In this document: positions 50,497 to 59,875 of the stretch, piece after piece | How the letters are laid out: each line of letters begins with the position of its first letter | Position numbering within the stretch: the stretch's first letter is position 1 | Assembly: GCA_027365175.1 (NCBI GenBank) | Contig: DAHXNY010000001.1 | Coordinates: forward strand, 181,483-245,482 | Reading direction: 5' to 3' | Source of the DNA: Microcaldota archaeon | GTDB taxonomy: Archaea; Micrarchaeota; Micrarchaeia; Micrarchaeales; CABMGC01 | DNA: 64,000 nucleotides | Notes under the pieces: generated by a model | Databases searched by the model: none | What the model saw: only the letters and a program-made list of their open reading frames with translations | What the model was told of the DNA's origin: nothing | Translations under genes and position numbers: made by a program

Positions 50497-51219
50497 CTAC
50501 CTTATCTCCTTATAGTGGTCCTTTGGCTTTCTCAGCAGATGATACCTGAACATATTTGACACGTGGAAGATGAAGAAACCACCCACCCCCCATGCCTTTA
50601 TCCTGCGCACACTGGTATATACTACCGCTTCATCCGCATACACTATCTTGCCGCTCTTCTTCAGCCTTCCGGAAAGGTCCCAGTCCTCATAGGTTATCAG
50701 ATTCTCATCAAAACCTCCCTGCTTCATGAAGACGCTTTTCCTCACAGCAAAGTTCGAACCTACTATGGACGGCCTGCCTACCCTTATGCTGTTCTTTACA
50801 AAAAATACCGACACGAATTGGTAACCGCTCCTTATCCTGAATCCTGCCTTCTCAAGCGGAAGAATCGGGCCTGTCGCAGCTATCACACCCTTGTCAGCAA
50901 AGACCTTCCTGTAAACTGCGAGAAGGTTCCTGGAAGGTTTCGTATCTGCATCCAGGAATACGAGAATCTCTCCCTTTGCAGCCTCTGCCCCTCTGTTCCT
51001 GGCAGGAGAGATGCCTCTCTTCCTTTCAACAAGCACCCTCGCCCCGTATTTCTTGGATATCTTAACGGTATCATCCTTGCTCCCCCCATCAACCACGATT
51101 ATCTCAAAATTCCTGAAGGATTGGTCCCTGAAGCCTTTCAGCGGGAAGCTTATGTACTTCTCCTCGTTCATTGCAGGTATGATGACGCTTATTTCAGGAT
51201 ATGTACGCATAAATCTCAC
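50497..51219 (-). CDS. Family 2 glycosyltransferase
   Basis: The 240-residue protein has a GT-A fold: VIIPAMNEEKYI at the N-terminus, IIVVDGGSKDDTV, SPARNRGAEAAKGEILVFLDADT with the metal-binding DAD, and EDWDLSGRLKKSG near the end. One weak helix around the C-terminus (GVGGFFIFHVSNMF) could touch the membrane. It probably adds a sugar to a lipid or glycan. The start is GTG 51219, overlapping the upstream gene by 4 nt, or ATG 51210. The neighbour is a CDP-alcohol phosphotransferase, which suggests glycolipid synthesis (inference). Confidence 0.88.
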   Translation of the reverse strand: MRFMRTYPEISVIIPAMNEEKYISFPLKGFRDQSFRNFEIIVVDGGSKDDTVKISKKYGARVLVERKRGISPARNRGAEAAKGEILVFLDADTKPSRNLLAVYRKVFADKGVIAATGPILPLEKAGFRIRSGYQFVSVFFVKNSIRVGRPSIVGSNFAVRKSVFMKQGGFDENLITYEDWDLSGRLKKSGKIVYADEAVVYTSVRRIKAWGVGGFFIFHVSNMFRYHLLRKPKDHYKEIR

Positions 51220-51848
51220 GCAAAACTTTCATACAGTTCAGCAGCTCCCCTAAGCAGTATGTATCCTACAAGTATGGTCACAAGCACATACCCTATTATT
51301 ATCGGATAGCCGCTTATGTACACGAACGGCAGGTATGCAAATGTAATGAACTTAACGACATTCACGAATCCCCTTCCTATGTTTGAAGAGTAGACCACCC
51401 TTGCAAATCTAGTCTTCATCTTTGACGAGGTTCCTTTCGCAGCCATCACCGCGTCAACGAACGAGTGCCTTATAACTATCAGGAAGAGCACGAATATCGG
51501 CACCACGCCGGTATAGACGAAGGTTATCCATAATATGTATTCGACTGCACGGTCTCCTGCGACATCCATCCTTGCCCCGAATTTTGCCTTCTTCTTCAGG
51601 GTCTTCTTGACCGCAGCTACCTCTTTCTTTGCCCTTTCATTCCCACGTAGCGCAGAGACATACTTGTAGAAGGTTATCCTGCCCCTGGAAGCCTCGTGCA
51701 GTGCGAAGAACCCGTCAACCGCATCAAGAAGTATCGCTATTGCAATCAGCACTGCTATAACAAACGGATTGAACTTGTATATTATAAGGTATGCTACCAA
51801 TATTATCAGAAGCACACGCACAATCGTTGTCGCATCAGCAGATCTCAT
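51216..51848 (-). CDS. CDP-alcohol phosphotransferase family protein with a split signature
   Basis: The 210-residue membrane protein has five or six helices. The family signature D(x2)DG(x2)A(R)...G(x3)D(x3)D is present as LLDAVDGFFAL and then FGARMDVAGDRAVEY. About 40 residues rich in Lys, Arg and Ala (RGNERAKKEVAAVKKTLKKK) separate the halves, where most members have 8. The Arg after Ala is replaced by Leu. The four Asp ligands are kept. Such enzymes attach inositol-, glycerol- or other alcohol phosphates to CDP-archaeol. The substrate is unknown. It is translated with the GT2 gene. Confidence 0.75.
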   Translation of the reverse strand: MRSADATTIVRVLLIILVAYLIIYKFNPFVIAVLIAIAILLDAVDGFFALHEASRGRITFYKYVSALRGNERAKKEVAAVKKTLKKKAKFGARMDVAGDRAVEYILWITFVYTGVVPIFVLFLIVIRHSFVDAVMAAKGTSSKMKTRFARVVYSSNIGRGFVNVVKFITFAYLPFVYISGYPIIIGYVLVTILVGYILLRGAAELYESFA

Positions 51849-51961
51849 ACACTACCAACAGTAAAGTCTTCAAAAGAAAGCATATAATAATTCAGTTTGT
51901 ACACAATTTATTAAATATGCTAGATTTCTAATTAATAGTCCTATACTAGACAGTGTTTCTC

Positions 51962-54900
51962 ATGGTCGACATAATACATAATGAAGAGGAGGTGCTTGCA
52001 TACTGGCAGAGCAAACGCATAACCGAAGCGGTAAAGGCCAAGAACCTTAACGGCAAGACCTTCTACTTCTTAGACGGCCCTCCATACGTGACCGGAGACC
52101 TTCACCCTGGCCATATATGGACTAAGGGCATGAAGGACGCCATTGTCAGGTACAAGAGGTATCGCGGTTTCAATGTGATAGACAGGCCTGGCTATGACCT
52201 GCATGGCCTTCCTATAGAGAACAAGATAGAGAAGGACATGGGCATAAAATCGAAGAAGGAGATAGAGGAGAAGATAGGGATAGAGAGATTCGTACAGGAG
52301 TGCAGGAAGTACGTAGACATGTACATGGGAAGAATGGATGCCGATTATGACAGATTTGGAATCTCCTTAGATTTCAAGAATCCGTACCTGCCTTATAAAA
52401 GAGAGTACATAGAAGCAGCTTGGCAGATGCTCAAGCTGATGGATCAGAGGCGCTTCCTGTACAAGGGCAAAAGGACACTGGTATACTGCCCACACTGCGA
52501 AACTCCGTTATCACAGGGAAGCATGGAGGTAGAGTACAGCGATGAAAAAGACCCATCATTATTCGTCGCATTTAAGATAATAGGAGGTACGAAGGATTCA
52601 AAGGTGGACATGGGAAAGGATGCATACCTCGCAGTATGGACCACTACTCCATGGACCCTCCCTGCAAACGTCGCAATAGCCGTAAATCCGAAGGAGATAT
52701 ACGTAATAGCAAAAGCCGGAAGCAAACGCCTGGTAATGGCAAAGAAGAGAGCTGACAAGTTTGCAGAGATAACAGGGGAGAATCTCATAATAGAAGGGGA
52801 GTTCTACGGAAGTGAGCTCCTAGGGACAAGATATACGAGCCCTATAGAGGACAAGGTGCCGAAGCAGAAGGAAATAAGGAAGTATCATAAGGTCATAGCG
52901 TCGGAAGAGTTCGTAACTATGGAAGAGGGAACCGGTCTGCTCCACGTTGCCCCAGGCCACGGGATGGAAGACTACGCGCTAGGGATGAAAAACCACCTTC
53001 CCATACTCTCCCCTCTGGATTCTGATGCAACATACAATGATGAAGCCGGAGAATACAAAGGACTAAAAGTGCCTGCAGAAGCCAATCCGGTTGTGCTGAA
53101 GGATCTTGAACAGCGCGGAGTGCTTCTTCACAGCGGCATCCTTACACACAGCTATCCTCACTGCTGGCGCTGCCACTCAAAGCTCATATTCATGGCCACT
53201 GGCCAATGGTTCCTCAACATACAGAAAATAAAACCAAAACTCATAAGGATGAACGGGAAGATAAACTGGTATCCTGAAGAGGTGAAGGCATGGCAGAGCA
53301 GCATACTGGAAAACTCCCCGGACTGGTGCATCTCAAGGCAGAGATACTGGGGAATACCCATACCTGTATGGGAGTGTGCCAACTGCTCCAGACGCACGGT
53401 AATAGGATCGCATGCAGAGCTTGTGGAAAAGGCTCTTGACAGGCATGCTGCAGAGTCGCTTCAGGATTTTCACCGGCCTTACATAGACCAGATCAAGATT
53501 AAATGCGACTGCGCATCCGAGATGAAGAGGATCCCGGATGTCTTCGACGTATGGTTTGATTCCGGAATAACCTTCAGAGCAAGCCTCACGGAGCAGCAGT
53601 TCCAAGAGCTGAAGAAGGTAGACTTCATACTTGAATACGTCGAGCAGATACGCGGATGGTTCCAGGCCCTGCTGAAGTGCGGGACAATGGCATACGGCAT
53701 CAGCCCCATAAAAAGCATAGTCGTGCACGGAATAATGGCAGGATCCGACGGCAGGAAGATGTCAAAGAGCTTCGGTAACTTCGCCCCTCTGAGAGATATG
53801 ATAAAGGAGTCTACTGCGGACGCATTCAGGCTATGGTCAATGAATCACATGCCAATTCTGAACAGGAATCTCTCATACTCCGAGATACGCGACGCAGACA
53901 AGAATATGCTGCTAATATACAACGTTAAGAAACTGCTTGAGGATTACGAAGAGGCTATAGGATACCATCCTGAGTCTGCAAAAGCGCCTTCTGCAAAAGG
54001 ACTTGATCCTGAAGAGCAGTTCATACTCTCAAGATTCAGCAGCCTGATAGTCGATGTTACAGAGGCATTCGACAATTACGCGCTGTACAAAGCAGCAGGC
54101 ATGCTTACCGGGTTCATGGTTGAGGATTTCAGCAGGTTCTACTTGAAGACTGCGAAGAAGAAGATACTCTACTCTGGCAAGGCAGATGCAAGGAAGGTGA
54201 TAAACGTAGTGAATTACATCTTCTACAACCTCATCATAATGCTCTCTCCGATAATACCATTTTCCACAGAGAAGGTGTACAGGGAGAGGTACAACGGCGA
54301 GTCCATATTCCTGAACAACTGGCCAAAAGCCAGCAAGAATCTTATAAACAAGCAGATAGAAGCGGAATTCGATGTAGTAATGTCTGCCATAACTGCAACG
54401 CTAAACAGCAGGGACAAATTCGGAGTGAGGCTGAGATGGCCCGTACGCTCTGCAACAATAGAGACGGCAAACGAGGACGCCAAGCCGATACTTGCCAAGT
54501 ACAGCTACATAATAGAAGAATATGCTAACGCCAAGGAACTGGTCATAAAGGACATGGCAAAATCCGGTACAGAGATAAGGCCGGTATTCGGAAAGCTCGG
54601 CCCGGACTTCAGGGAAAATGCATCTGCAGTGGCAGAAGCTATAAAGAGCGCAGACCCTCTTGCAATAGAGGATTCGATAGCAAAATCAGGAACATACGAT
54701 CTGCATACATCAAAAGGAACCTTCAAGATAGGCCCGCAGCACTTCATAGCAGTGGAAAAGGCAGCAGAAGATAACCACGTTCAGTTCAAGTACGGAGTGG
54801 CATATGTGGATCCGAAAATAAGCGAGGAACTTAAGGAAGAAGCGCTTGTACGCGAGTTCGAAAGACGAGTACAGCTGCTAAGAAAGGATCTTGGGCTTAA

Positions 54901-55144
54901 GAAGACGCAGAAAGTGGAGGTATTCTATGATACCGGAAGCGATACGGCGAATATAGTGGAAAAGAATAAGGACAGAATACTGAAGATAGTTGCAGCAAAA
55001 TCACTCAGGAGAGGAGGAACGGACTTCGAAAGTGCCAAGAAGCACTCAGGTATGAACGAACAGGAACTGCTAAACCGCTTTGTAGCCAAGGAGTTTGATA
55101 TAGACGGGGAGAGGCTCATGCTTGCCTTGCTGTCCCTATCATGA
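51962..55144 (+). CDS. ileS: Isoleucyl-tRNA synthetase
   Basis: The enzyme charges tRNA-Ile and edits valine. ATG at 51962 gives 1,060 residues. The track's 51953 adds three. The class I HIGH motif is HPGHIWTKG near residue 47. The CP1 editing domain includes YLAVWTTTPWTLPANVAIAVN. KMSKS is GRKMSKSFGNF with K599 (numbering from 51962). The C-terminal anticodon domain has SRDKFGVRLRWPVR. The length and domain order match archaeal/eukaryotic-type IleRS. It overlaps the small zinc-finger gene by 6 nt at the 3' ends. Confidence 0.97.
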   Translation: MVDIIHNEEEVLAYWQSKRITEAVKAKNLNGKTFYFLDGPPYVTGDLHPGHIWTKGMKDAIVRYKRYRGFNVIDRPGYDLHGLPIENKIEKDMGIKSKKEIEEKIGIERFVQECRKYVDMYMGRMDADYDRFGISLDFKNPYLPYKREYIEAAWQMLKLMDQRRFLYKGKRTLVYCPHCETPLSQGSMEVEYSDEKDPSLFVAFKIIGGTKDSKVDMGKDAYLAVWTTTPWTLPANVAIAVNPKEIYVIAKAGSKRLVMAKKRADKFAEITGENLIIEGEFYGSELLGTRYTSPIEDKVPKQKEIRKYHKVIASEEFVTMEEGTGLLHVAPGHGMEDYALGMKNHLPILSPLDSDATYNDEAGEYKGLKVPAEANPVVLKDLEQRGVLLHSGILTHSYPHCWRCHSKLIFMATGQWFLNIQKIKPKLIRMNGKINWYPEEVKAWQSSILENSPDWCISRQRYWGIPIPVWECANCSRRTVIGSHAELVEKALDRHAAESLQDFHRPYIDQIKIKCDCASEMKRIPDVFDVWFDSGITFRASLTEQQFQELKKVDFILEYVEQIRGWFQALLKCGTMAYGISPIKSIVVHGIMAGSDGRKMSKSFGNFAPLRDMIKESTADAFRLWSMNHMPILNRNLSYSEIRDADKNMLLIYNVKKLLEDYEEAIGYHPESAKAPSAKGLDPEEQFILSRFSSLIVDVTEAFDNYALYKAAGMLTGFMVEDFSRFYLKTAKKKILYSGKADARKVINVVNYIFYNLIIMLSPIIPFSTEKVYRERYNGESIFLNNWPKASKNLINKQIEAEFDVVMSAITATLNSRDKFGVRLRWPVRSATIETANEDAKPILAKYSYIIEEYANAKELVIKDMAKSGTEIRPVFGKLGPDFRENASAVAEAIKSADPLAIEDSIAKSGTYDLHTSKGTFKIGPQHFIAVEKAAEDNHVQFKYGVAYVDPKISEELKEEALVREFERRVQLLRKDLGLKKTQKVEVFYDTGSDTANIVEKNKDRILKIVAAKSLRRGGTDFESAKKHSGMNEQELLNRFVAKEFDIDGERLMLALLSLS

Positions 55145-55330
55145 TTCCTTCCTTGCACTCTTGAAGATCTTCCTTGACGGCATCTTTGACCAGCAATCCT
55201 TGCATATTACAAGCTTCATAGTCTTGGACATCTTTCTTGAGCTCTTAACGCAGCTCTCGCATATCTTTCTCTTGCAGTAGTTGCATGTCCTGTACTTGTA
55301 TATAGTCTTGCCGCACCTTGCGCACAACAT
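55139..55330 (-). CDS. Small Cys-rich zinc-binding protein
   Basis: The 63-residue protein has four Cys pairs or near-pairs: CARCGK, CNYCKRKICESC and CKDCWSK. They make two zinc sites in a LIM- or RING-like cross-brace layout. The rest is Lys/Arg-rich with a basic tail. It probably binds nucleic acid or a protein. It is convergent with ileS, with a 6-nt overlap. An AT-rich promoter region of about 95 bp separates it from the methylthiotransferase gene. Similar short multi-CxxC proteins are common in archaea and mostly lack known roles. Confidence 0.72.
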   Translation of the reverse strand: MLCARCGKTIYKYRTCNYCKRKICESCVKSSRKMSKTMKLVICKDCWSKMPSRKIFKSARKES

Positions 55331-55424
55331 ATTATCACTAATAAATCCGATTCATACTATAGGAATCAAATTATAAGTTAAGCATATATAATAAGATATA
55401 TAATCTTATGCGCAGGCGGTTACT

Positions 55425-56702
55425 TTGGAACATGCTTTGATAGAGACCTACGGGTGCACCCTTAACCAGGCAGACAGCGACATGATTGAGGGTATATTAA
55501 GGCAATCAGGGGTGCATACGGAGCGCGGAACCTATTCCAAAGAAGCGAATGCTGACTATGTGATAATCAATACCTGCACTGTCAAGAAGCCTACGGAGCA
55601 GAAGATACTAGACAGGATACAGAAGATGAGTGGGAAGGGAGACAGATTGATAGTGACCGGGTGCATGGCCTCTGCCAATCCTGACAGGATAAGGAAGGCT
55701 GCGCCAAAGGCAAGGATCATATCCATAAACAATGTGCCTGAGATGCTCCCAAAGATGCTCAACGGCAATCCGGATACCGGCATGCATGCATACAAGAGGA
55801 TAGACAGATCCAAATTCATATTTAATCCGATGGGAGTGATAGCCAGAATACCGATAAGCGACGGCTGCCTATCATCATGCTCTTTCTGCGAGACAAAGTT
55901 TGCCCGCGGGCCTCTAAACAGCTTTTCAGAAGAGCTGATACTAAAAGCAGTATCAAATGCGGTTTCAAACGGCGCTAAGGAGATAGAACTCGCATCCCAG
56001 GATACCGGCGCATACGGCGCTGACAAGAAGACGGATATCGCATACCTTGTCTCAAAGGCGGCAGATATAAACGGGAATTTCAGGATAAGGATAGGGATGC
56101 TTAACCCCGAGCACCTGCACAAATATATCGACAGGCTCATAGAGTGCTACAAGAGCGCCAAGGTATACAAGTTCCTCCATCTCCCGGTACAGTCCGGAAG
56201 CGATTCTGTCCTGAAAGAGATGAAGAGGAATTATTCTGCGGATGAATTCACCGCATACGTCAGGGAGATGAGGGAGAAGATCCCTGGAATAAGCATCGCA
56301 ACAGACATGATAGTAGGCTATCCTACAGAGTCGGAAGAGGATTTTGAACAATCCATAGCTCTGTTGAAGGGAATCAGGCCGTCCGTGACCAACGTGTCCA
56401 AGTTCTGGGAAAGGCCTAATGCGGCGGCAAAGAAGAGCGGCAGGCTCTCAAACGCAACAATAAAAGGGAGGTCTATAAGGATGGCAAGGCTAGCAAAGGC
56501 AATACAGTATGAAGACCTTGCCCTGGCAGTAGGCTCAAAGGAAAGAATATGCATTACAGAATCTAATTCAAAATCCAATATAGGCAGGGATGGACTCTAC
56601 AGGAACATAGCAGTTAAGGGAAACGAAGAACTGGGATCAGAAATCGACGTTAGGATAACAGGAAATTCTTCAGTATGCCTTCTTGCCGAAAAATGCAGCT
56701 GA
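55425..56702 (+). CDS. tRNA t6A37 methylthiotransferase (e-MtaB/CDKAL1 type)
   Basis: This radical-SAM enzyme adds a methylthio group to t6A37 in tRNAs that read ANN codons. The start is TTG at 55425. There is no ATG in frame upstream. The N-terminal UPF0004 domain begins ETYGCTLNQADSDMIEG, with further Cys in NTCTVK and GCMA for the second Fe-S cluster. The radical SAM CxxxCxxC is CLSSCSFC. A C-terminal TRAM-like region (about 365-425) is present. The length of 425 matches archaeal forms. Position 37 is also where introns often sit, but not in the tRNA-Leu seen here. Confidence 0.93.
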   Translation: MEHALIETYGCTLNQADSDMIEGILRQSGVHTERGTYSKEANADYVIINTCTVKKPTEQKILDRIQKMSGKGDRLIVTGCMASANPDRIRKAAPKARIISINNVPEMLPKMLNGNPDTGMHAYKRIDRSKFIFNPMGVIARIPISDGCLSSCSFCETKFARGPLNSFSEELILKAVSNAVSNGAKEIELASQDTGAYGADKKTDIAYLVSKAADINGNFRIRIGMLNPEHLHKYIDRLIECYKSAKVYKFLHLPVQSGSDSVLKEMKRNYSADEFTAYVREMREKIPGISIATDMIVGYPTESEEDFEQSIALLKGIRPSVTNVSKFWERPNAAAKKSGRLSNATIKGRSIRMARLAKAIQYEDLALAVGSKERICITESNSKSNIGRDGLYRNIAVKGNEELGSEIDVRITGNSSVCLLAEKCS

Positions 56703-56704
56703 GG

Positions 56705-57097
56705 CTATCTTCTCATCCAGAAAAGAGGATTATCGCCTCTCTTATTCTCTGTAATCATCTTCTCTATAGACCTTCTTGCATTCTTCAGGTTCTGTCCGTG
56801 CGTCTCCGGATCAACAGTACGCGAATCAGTCCAGGCTATGTCCATAGCTGCCTGCTCTATCGCCAATTCGCTTGCATTGGGATATGCTGCCTTCAGATGC
56901 ACCCTGTATTTCGCAGACTTCATATGCGCATCCCTGCAGCAGGAGGAGTAACTCAGCCATTTATCACCAAGAGCCCGCCCTACTATCGATGCCGCTACTT
57001 CTGCCTCGTCATGGTATCCGTCAACTCCGTCTCTCGCTATACTGAAAGCTCTCCCAACCTCTTTGGACATTTCCAACCTTGCAAGAAATTTATTCAC
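56705..57097 (-). CDS. Lineage-specific protein, one of a tandem paralogue pair
   Basis: The 130-residue protein is mostly helical and soluble. It shares with the next gene the segments YRVHLKAAYPNAS (neighbour: YETYLKAAYPNAS), a preceding REGV/RDGV..Y.EA region, and a C-terminal RSI(E/R)(K/R)MI helix. CC and C...H residues in SYSSCCRDAHM are not obviously zinc ligands. The family is not recognised. The gene is convergent with the methylthiotransferase, with 2 nt between the stops. Its promoter is in the 66-bp gap to its paralogue. Confidence 0.65.
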   Translation of the reverse strand: MNKFLARLEMSKEVGRAFSIARDGVDGYHDEAEVAASIVGRALGDKWLSYSSCCRDAHMKSAKYRVHLKAAYPNASELAIEQAAMDIAWTDSRTVDPETHGQNLKNARRSIEKMITENKRGDNPLFWMRR

Positions 57098-57163
57098 TAT
57101 AAAACTACCTGTTAATTGTCTTATTATTTTTAGGGATCCGAAACTAACGGCTTATATCTGCCA

Positions 57164-57553
57164 TCACTTCCTTAAAGAAGAGGCGAGCTTGGAATTTGTC
57201 TTATGCTCGTCGATCATGCGTCTTATTGATTTTACGGCTTCAAGGTATTTTGGAGAATTATAATTGCTATAATTATAATCTACTGTCGCCATACTCTCTG
57301 CTGCCTCCTTTACAGAACTCCAGCTTGCATTGGGATACGCTGCCTTCAGATATGTCTCGTATCTGACACACATTACACGTTCTCCTATAACGTCAGCAGA
57401 GCAATCCGGTTCGCTGCTGGCCAGCTGGTACCTGGCGAGTATTACCTTGAGCCTTGCTTCTTCATAAGCTCCTGGCACTCCCTCTCTCGCCGCCTTCATG
57501 GCATCTCTCACTTCCAATGCGTTGTTTATCTTAGTCAACATGACATTCACCAA
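57164..57553 (-). CDS. Lineage-specific protein, second of a tandem paralogue pair
   Basis: The 129-residue protein is related over its length to the gene downstream on the same strand, with the strongest match in LKAAYPNAS and the final helix. It arose by tandem duplication. No membrane segment or signal is seen. The first codons (MVNVMLTK) offer two starts, of which the ATG at 57553 is used here. Function unknown. An AT-rich 160-bp stretch upstream separates it from the membrane-protein gene. Confidence 0.65.
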   Translation of the reverse strand: MVNVMLTKINNALEVRDAMKAAREGVPGAYEEARLKVILARYQLASSEPDCSADVIGERVMCVRYETYLKAAYPNASWSSVKEAAESMATVDYNYSNYNSPKYLEAVKSIRRMIDEHKTNSKLASSLRK

Positions 57554-57713
57554 CAGATAAGTTAACGAATCAATACTGATTTATTAAACTTGCTCCTCGG
57601 GAGTCGGGTAAAAAAGAACAACTTTATATTAAGTAAACTTCAAAATAACTAAAATCCCATAGTCAAGATTAAACTAATTCTACAAACATTTGCTCTTGAA
57701 AACGGATAAGAGA

Positions 57714-58337
57714 TTACCCTCTAAATGCGCCTCTCAGCGCAACGCTGGCAGTTACCGGCTGCAGTACTGGCGGCAAATCCCTTGCAAACTCCTTAACCTT
57801 TTCCCATCCTCTTGCAAAAGCATTCTTTTTCGGAGGCATATACTCTGTACGCATCACATATTGTGAACCTGCAAGTAAAGCATCGCTAAAACTACACGCA
57901 CATGGCATGGATACATCTCCCAAATGATACGCTAGAGTTAACCCCATGCCTCCTGTCACAACCCCAGCCCCAAGAAACCCCTGGCTATTAAATTTGCATC
58001 TGTCCTTGAAATTCTCTACTTCATAATCAATCGCACCCTTACTGGCCGCATCTGCCTCTAATTTTTCATATTTGTTATTCCTCTTAACGGCGATAAAACA
58101 ACCTGCCGAACAGACTACTGCTCCAATTACAGGGGGCACAGGTATATCATATTTGTATGAAAAGTATCCCAAAACTGCTACTAATACTGCATCTCCTGCC
58201 CAGATCAAAGAATTTGCCAGGCTTGCCTTGGTTCCTCCAGTAGTCCAGTTCCATGCCATTACTGCCTTTGTTGCGCTATTCAGAAGTGCGTCATCCATTT
58301 TTTCATATAACGTTCTAGGGATTTGTTTTTTCTCCAT
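57714..58337 (-). CDS. Membrane protein of unknown function
   Basis: The 207-residue protein has two hydrophobic helices at about 44-62 and 68-84 (SLIWAGDAVLVAVLGYF; VIGAVVCSAGCFIAV), and a third weaker Gly-rich one around 120-136 (GFLGAGVVTGGMGLTLAY). A Cys pair (PCAC) follows. The N- and C-terminal parts are polar and basic. I do not recognise the family. It stands alone between AT-rich spacers of about 160-170 bp. The base composition is like that of its neighbours. Confidence 0.65.
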   Translation of the reverse strand: MEKKQIPRTLYEKMDDALLNSATKAVMAWNWTTGGTKASLANSLIWAGDAVLVAVLGYFSYKYDIPVPPVIGAVVCSAGCFIAVKRNNKYEKLEADAASKGAIDYEVENFKDRCKFNSQGFLGAGVVTGGMGLTLAYHLGDVSMPCACSFSDALLAGSQYVMRTEYMPPKKNAFARGWEKVKEFARDLPPVLQPVTASVALRGAFRG

Positions 58338-58510
58338 GTTTTATTTATCCATTTTCTGATTCTTAAATGTTATGTGCCCCTCGCACAAAAGTTCTTAAAC
58401 CGGGCCAAAGTCCATGGTATTGTAGTCGGATTAAGATAGGGGCGGTAGGCAGCATTTTCCCCAACATAGTGCAAATTTAAATAGGGCAAGCGTAAGATAA
58501 TTATCTGTTA

Positions 58511-59875
58511 ATGCGGAGGAAATCCGCGGGTTTGCTTATCATGTACTCAAAGAAGCTGTCTGAGGAGTTCAAAAAACACAGTATAAAGATAGGGGACAGA
58601 ATATCCATAACGGACGCAAAAGGCACAAACGAAGGAATGCTGATGCCAAGACCCGACGTCGGAGAGAGCGACATACTGATAATAAAGAGAGATGACGGCT
58701 ACAACATCGGCATAAGGTACGCAAAGAATACCAAGATCAAAAAAGTATCGGGAAAGCCTGCTGCTGCACCAGAGAGGAAACCTTCTGCAAAACAGCAGAA
58801 AGGCCTGCCGAAGGTGACACTACTGTATACGGGAGGTACCATAGGGAGCAAGCTTGATTATGTATCCGGAGGGGTAAAGGCGCTTACAAAAGCAGAGGAG
58901 CTTCTTGCAGAGGTGCCTGAGCTAAGTGGAATAGTGGAGTTGGACGTAAAGCAGATAATGAGCGTATTCAGCGAGGACATGACTCATGAGGAATGGAAGA
59001 AAATAGCAGAAGAGGCTGCTGAAGCTGTGAATAACGGCTCCAAAGGCGTAATCATAACGCACGGTACGGACACGATGCACTATACTGCATCGGCACTCAG
59101 CTTCATGCTTCATAACCTGAATGCCCCTGTGGTGCTTACCGGGGCGCAGAGGAGCAGCGACCGAGGATCGAGCGACGCATTCATGAACCTCATATGCGCC
59201 GCATACGCGGCAGGGCACAGCGACATAGCGGAAGTTGTGGTATGCATGCATGCAGACTCTTCTGACAACGAATGCGTATTGATAAGAGGGACAAAGGCAA
59301 GGAAGATGCATACCTCAAGAAGGGATGCATTCAAGGCTATCAACAACAGTGCAATAGCGTACGTGTCAAGAAAGGGCGAGATAAAGTACGTATCGGCATA
59401 CAAGAAGCAGGAGGAATCCAAGGGCAAGGCAGTTGCAAAGACCGCATTCGAACCCAAGGTGGAGCTCCTATACATACACCCCGACTCTTCTCCTGACATT
59501 CTTGAATTCCTTATCTCAAAAGGCTACAAGGGGGTAATACTTGCGGGCACGGGACTGGGCCACATGCCTATCAATACCAAACACTCCGGATACAACTGGA
59601 AGGACTCCCTGAAAAAGGCGGTAGATTCCGGAATGGTCATAGGCATGACATCACAGTGCCTCTACGGGAGAGTCAATCCAAGAGTGTACAGCACTGCGAG
59701 AGAGCTGGCAGCATTGGGCATAGTATACTGCGAGGACATGCTCCCTGAGACCGCTTATGTGAAGCTGAGCTTCCTTCTTGCAAACAACAGAGAGGAAGCT
59801 GAAAAGCTTCTGGCAAAGAGCATTGCAGGAGAGATAACTGCAAGGACGGAAGCGGATTGGACAAGTGATATATGA
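58511..59875 (+). CDS. gatD: Glutamyl-tRNA(Gln) amidotransferase subunit D
   Basis: GatD is the asparaginase-like subunit that releases ammonia from Gln or Asn for GatE. The 454-residue protein has the N-terminal KIGDRISITDAKGTNEGMLMPR beta-barrel and the asparaginase motifs LLYTGGTIGSK and THGTDTMHYTASA. The C-terminal domain contains ILAGTGLGHMP. The ATG at 58511 lies about 30-37 nt after a TATA-like TTTAAATAG. ATG 58541 is an alternative that would leave a GCGGA/TCCGC hairpin in the leader. The stop overlaps gatE (ATGATG). Confidence 0.95.
   Translation: MRRKSAGLLIMYSKKLSEEFKKHSIKIGDRISITDAKGTNEGMLMPRPDVGESDILIIKRDDGYNIGIRYAKNTKIKKVSGKPAAAPERKPSAKQQKGLPKVTLLYTGGTIGSKLDYVSGGVKALTKAEELLAEVPELSGIVELDVKQIMSVFSEDMTHEEWKKIAEEAAEAVNNGSKGVIITHGTDTMHYTASALSFMLHNLNAPVVLTGAQRSSDRGSSDAFMNLICAAYAAGHSDIAEVVVCMHADSSDNECVLIRGTKARKMHTSRRDAFKAINNSAIAYVSRKGEIKYVSAYKKQEESKGKAVAKTAFEPKVELLYIHPDSSPDILEFLISKGYKGVILAGTGLGHMPINTKHSGYNWKDSLKKAVDSGMVIGMTSQCLYGRVNPRVYSTARELAALGIVYCEDMLPETAYVKLSFLLANNREEAEKLLAKSIAGEITARTEADWTSDI

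Noticed and set aside
58338-58510. Structured RNA in the spacer before gatD (GC-rich patches such as GGGGCGGTAGGC)
   Set aside because: I could not find a consistent stem set, tRNA form or C/D or H/ACA box pair. The region holds a TATA-like box for gatD and otherwise shows nothing I can support.
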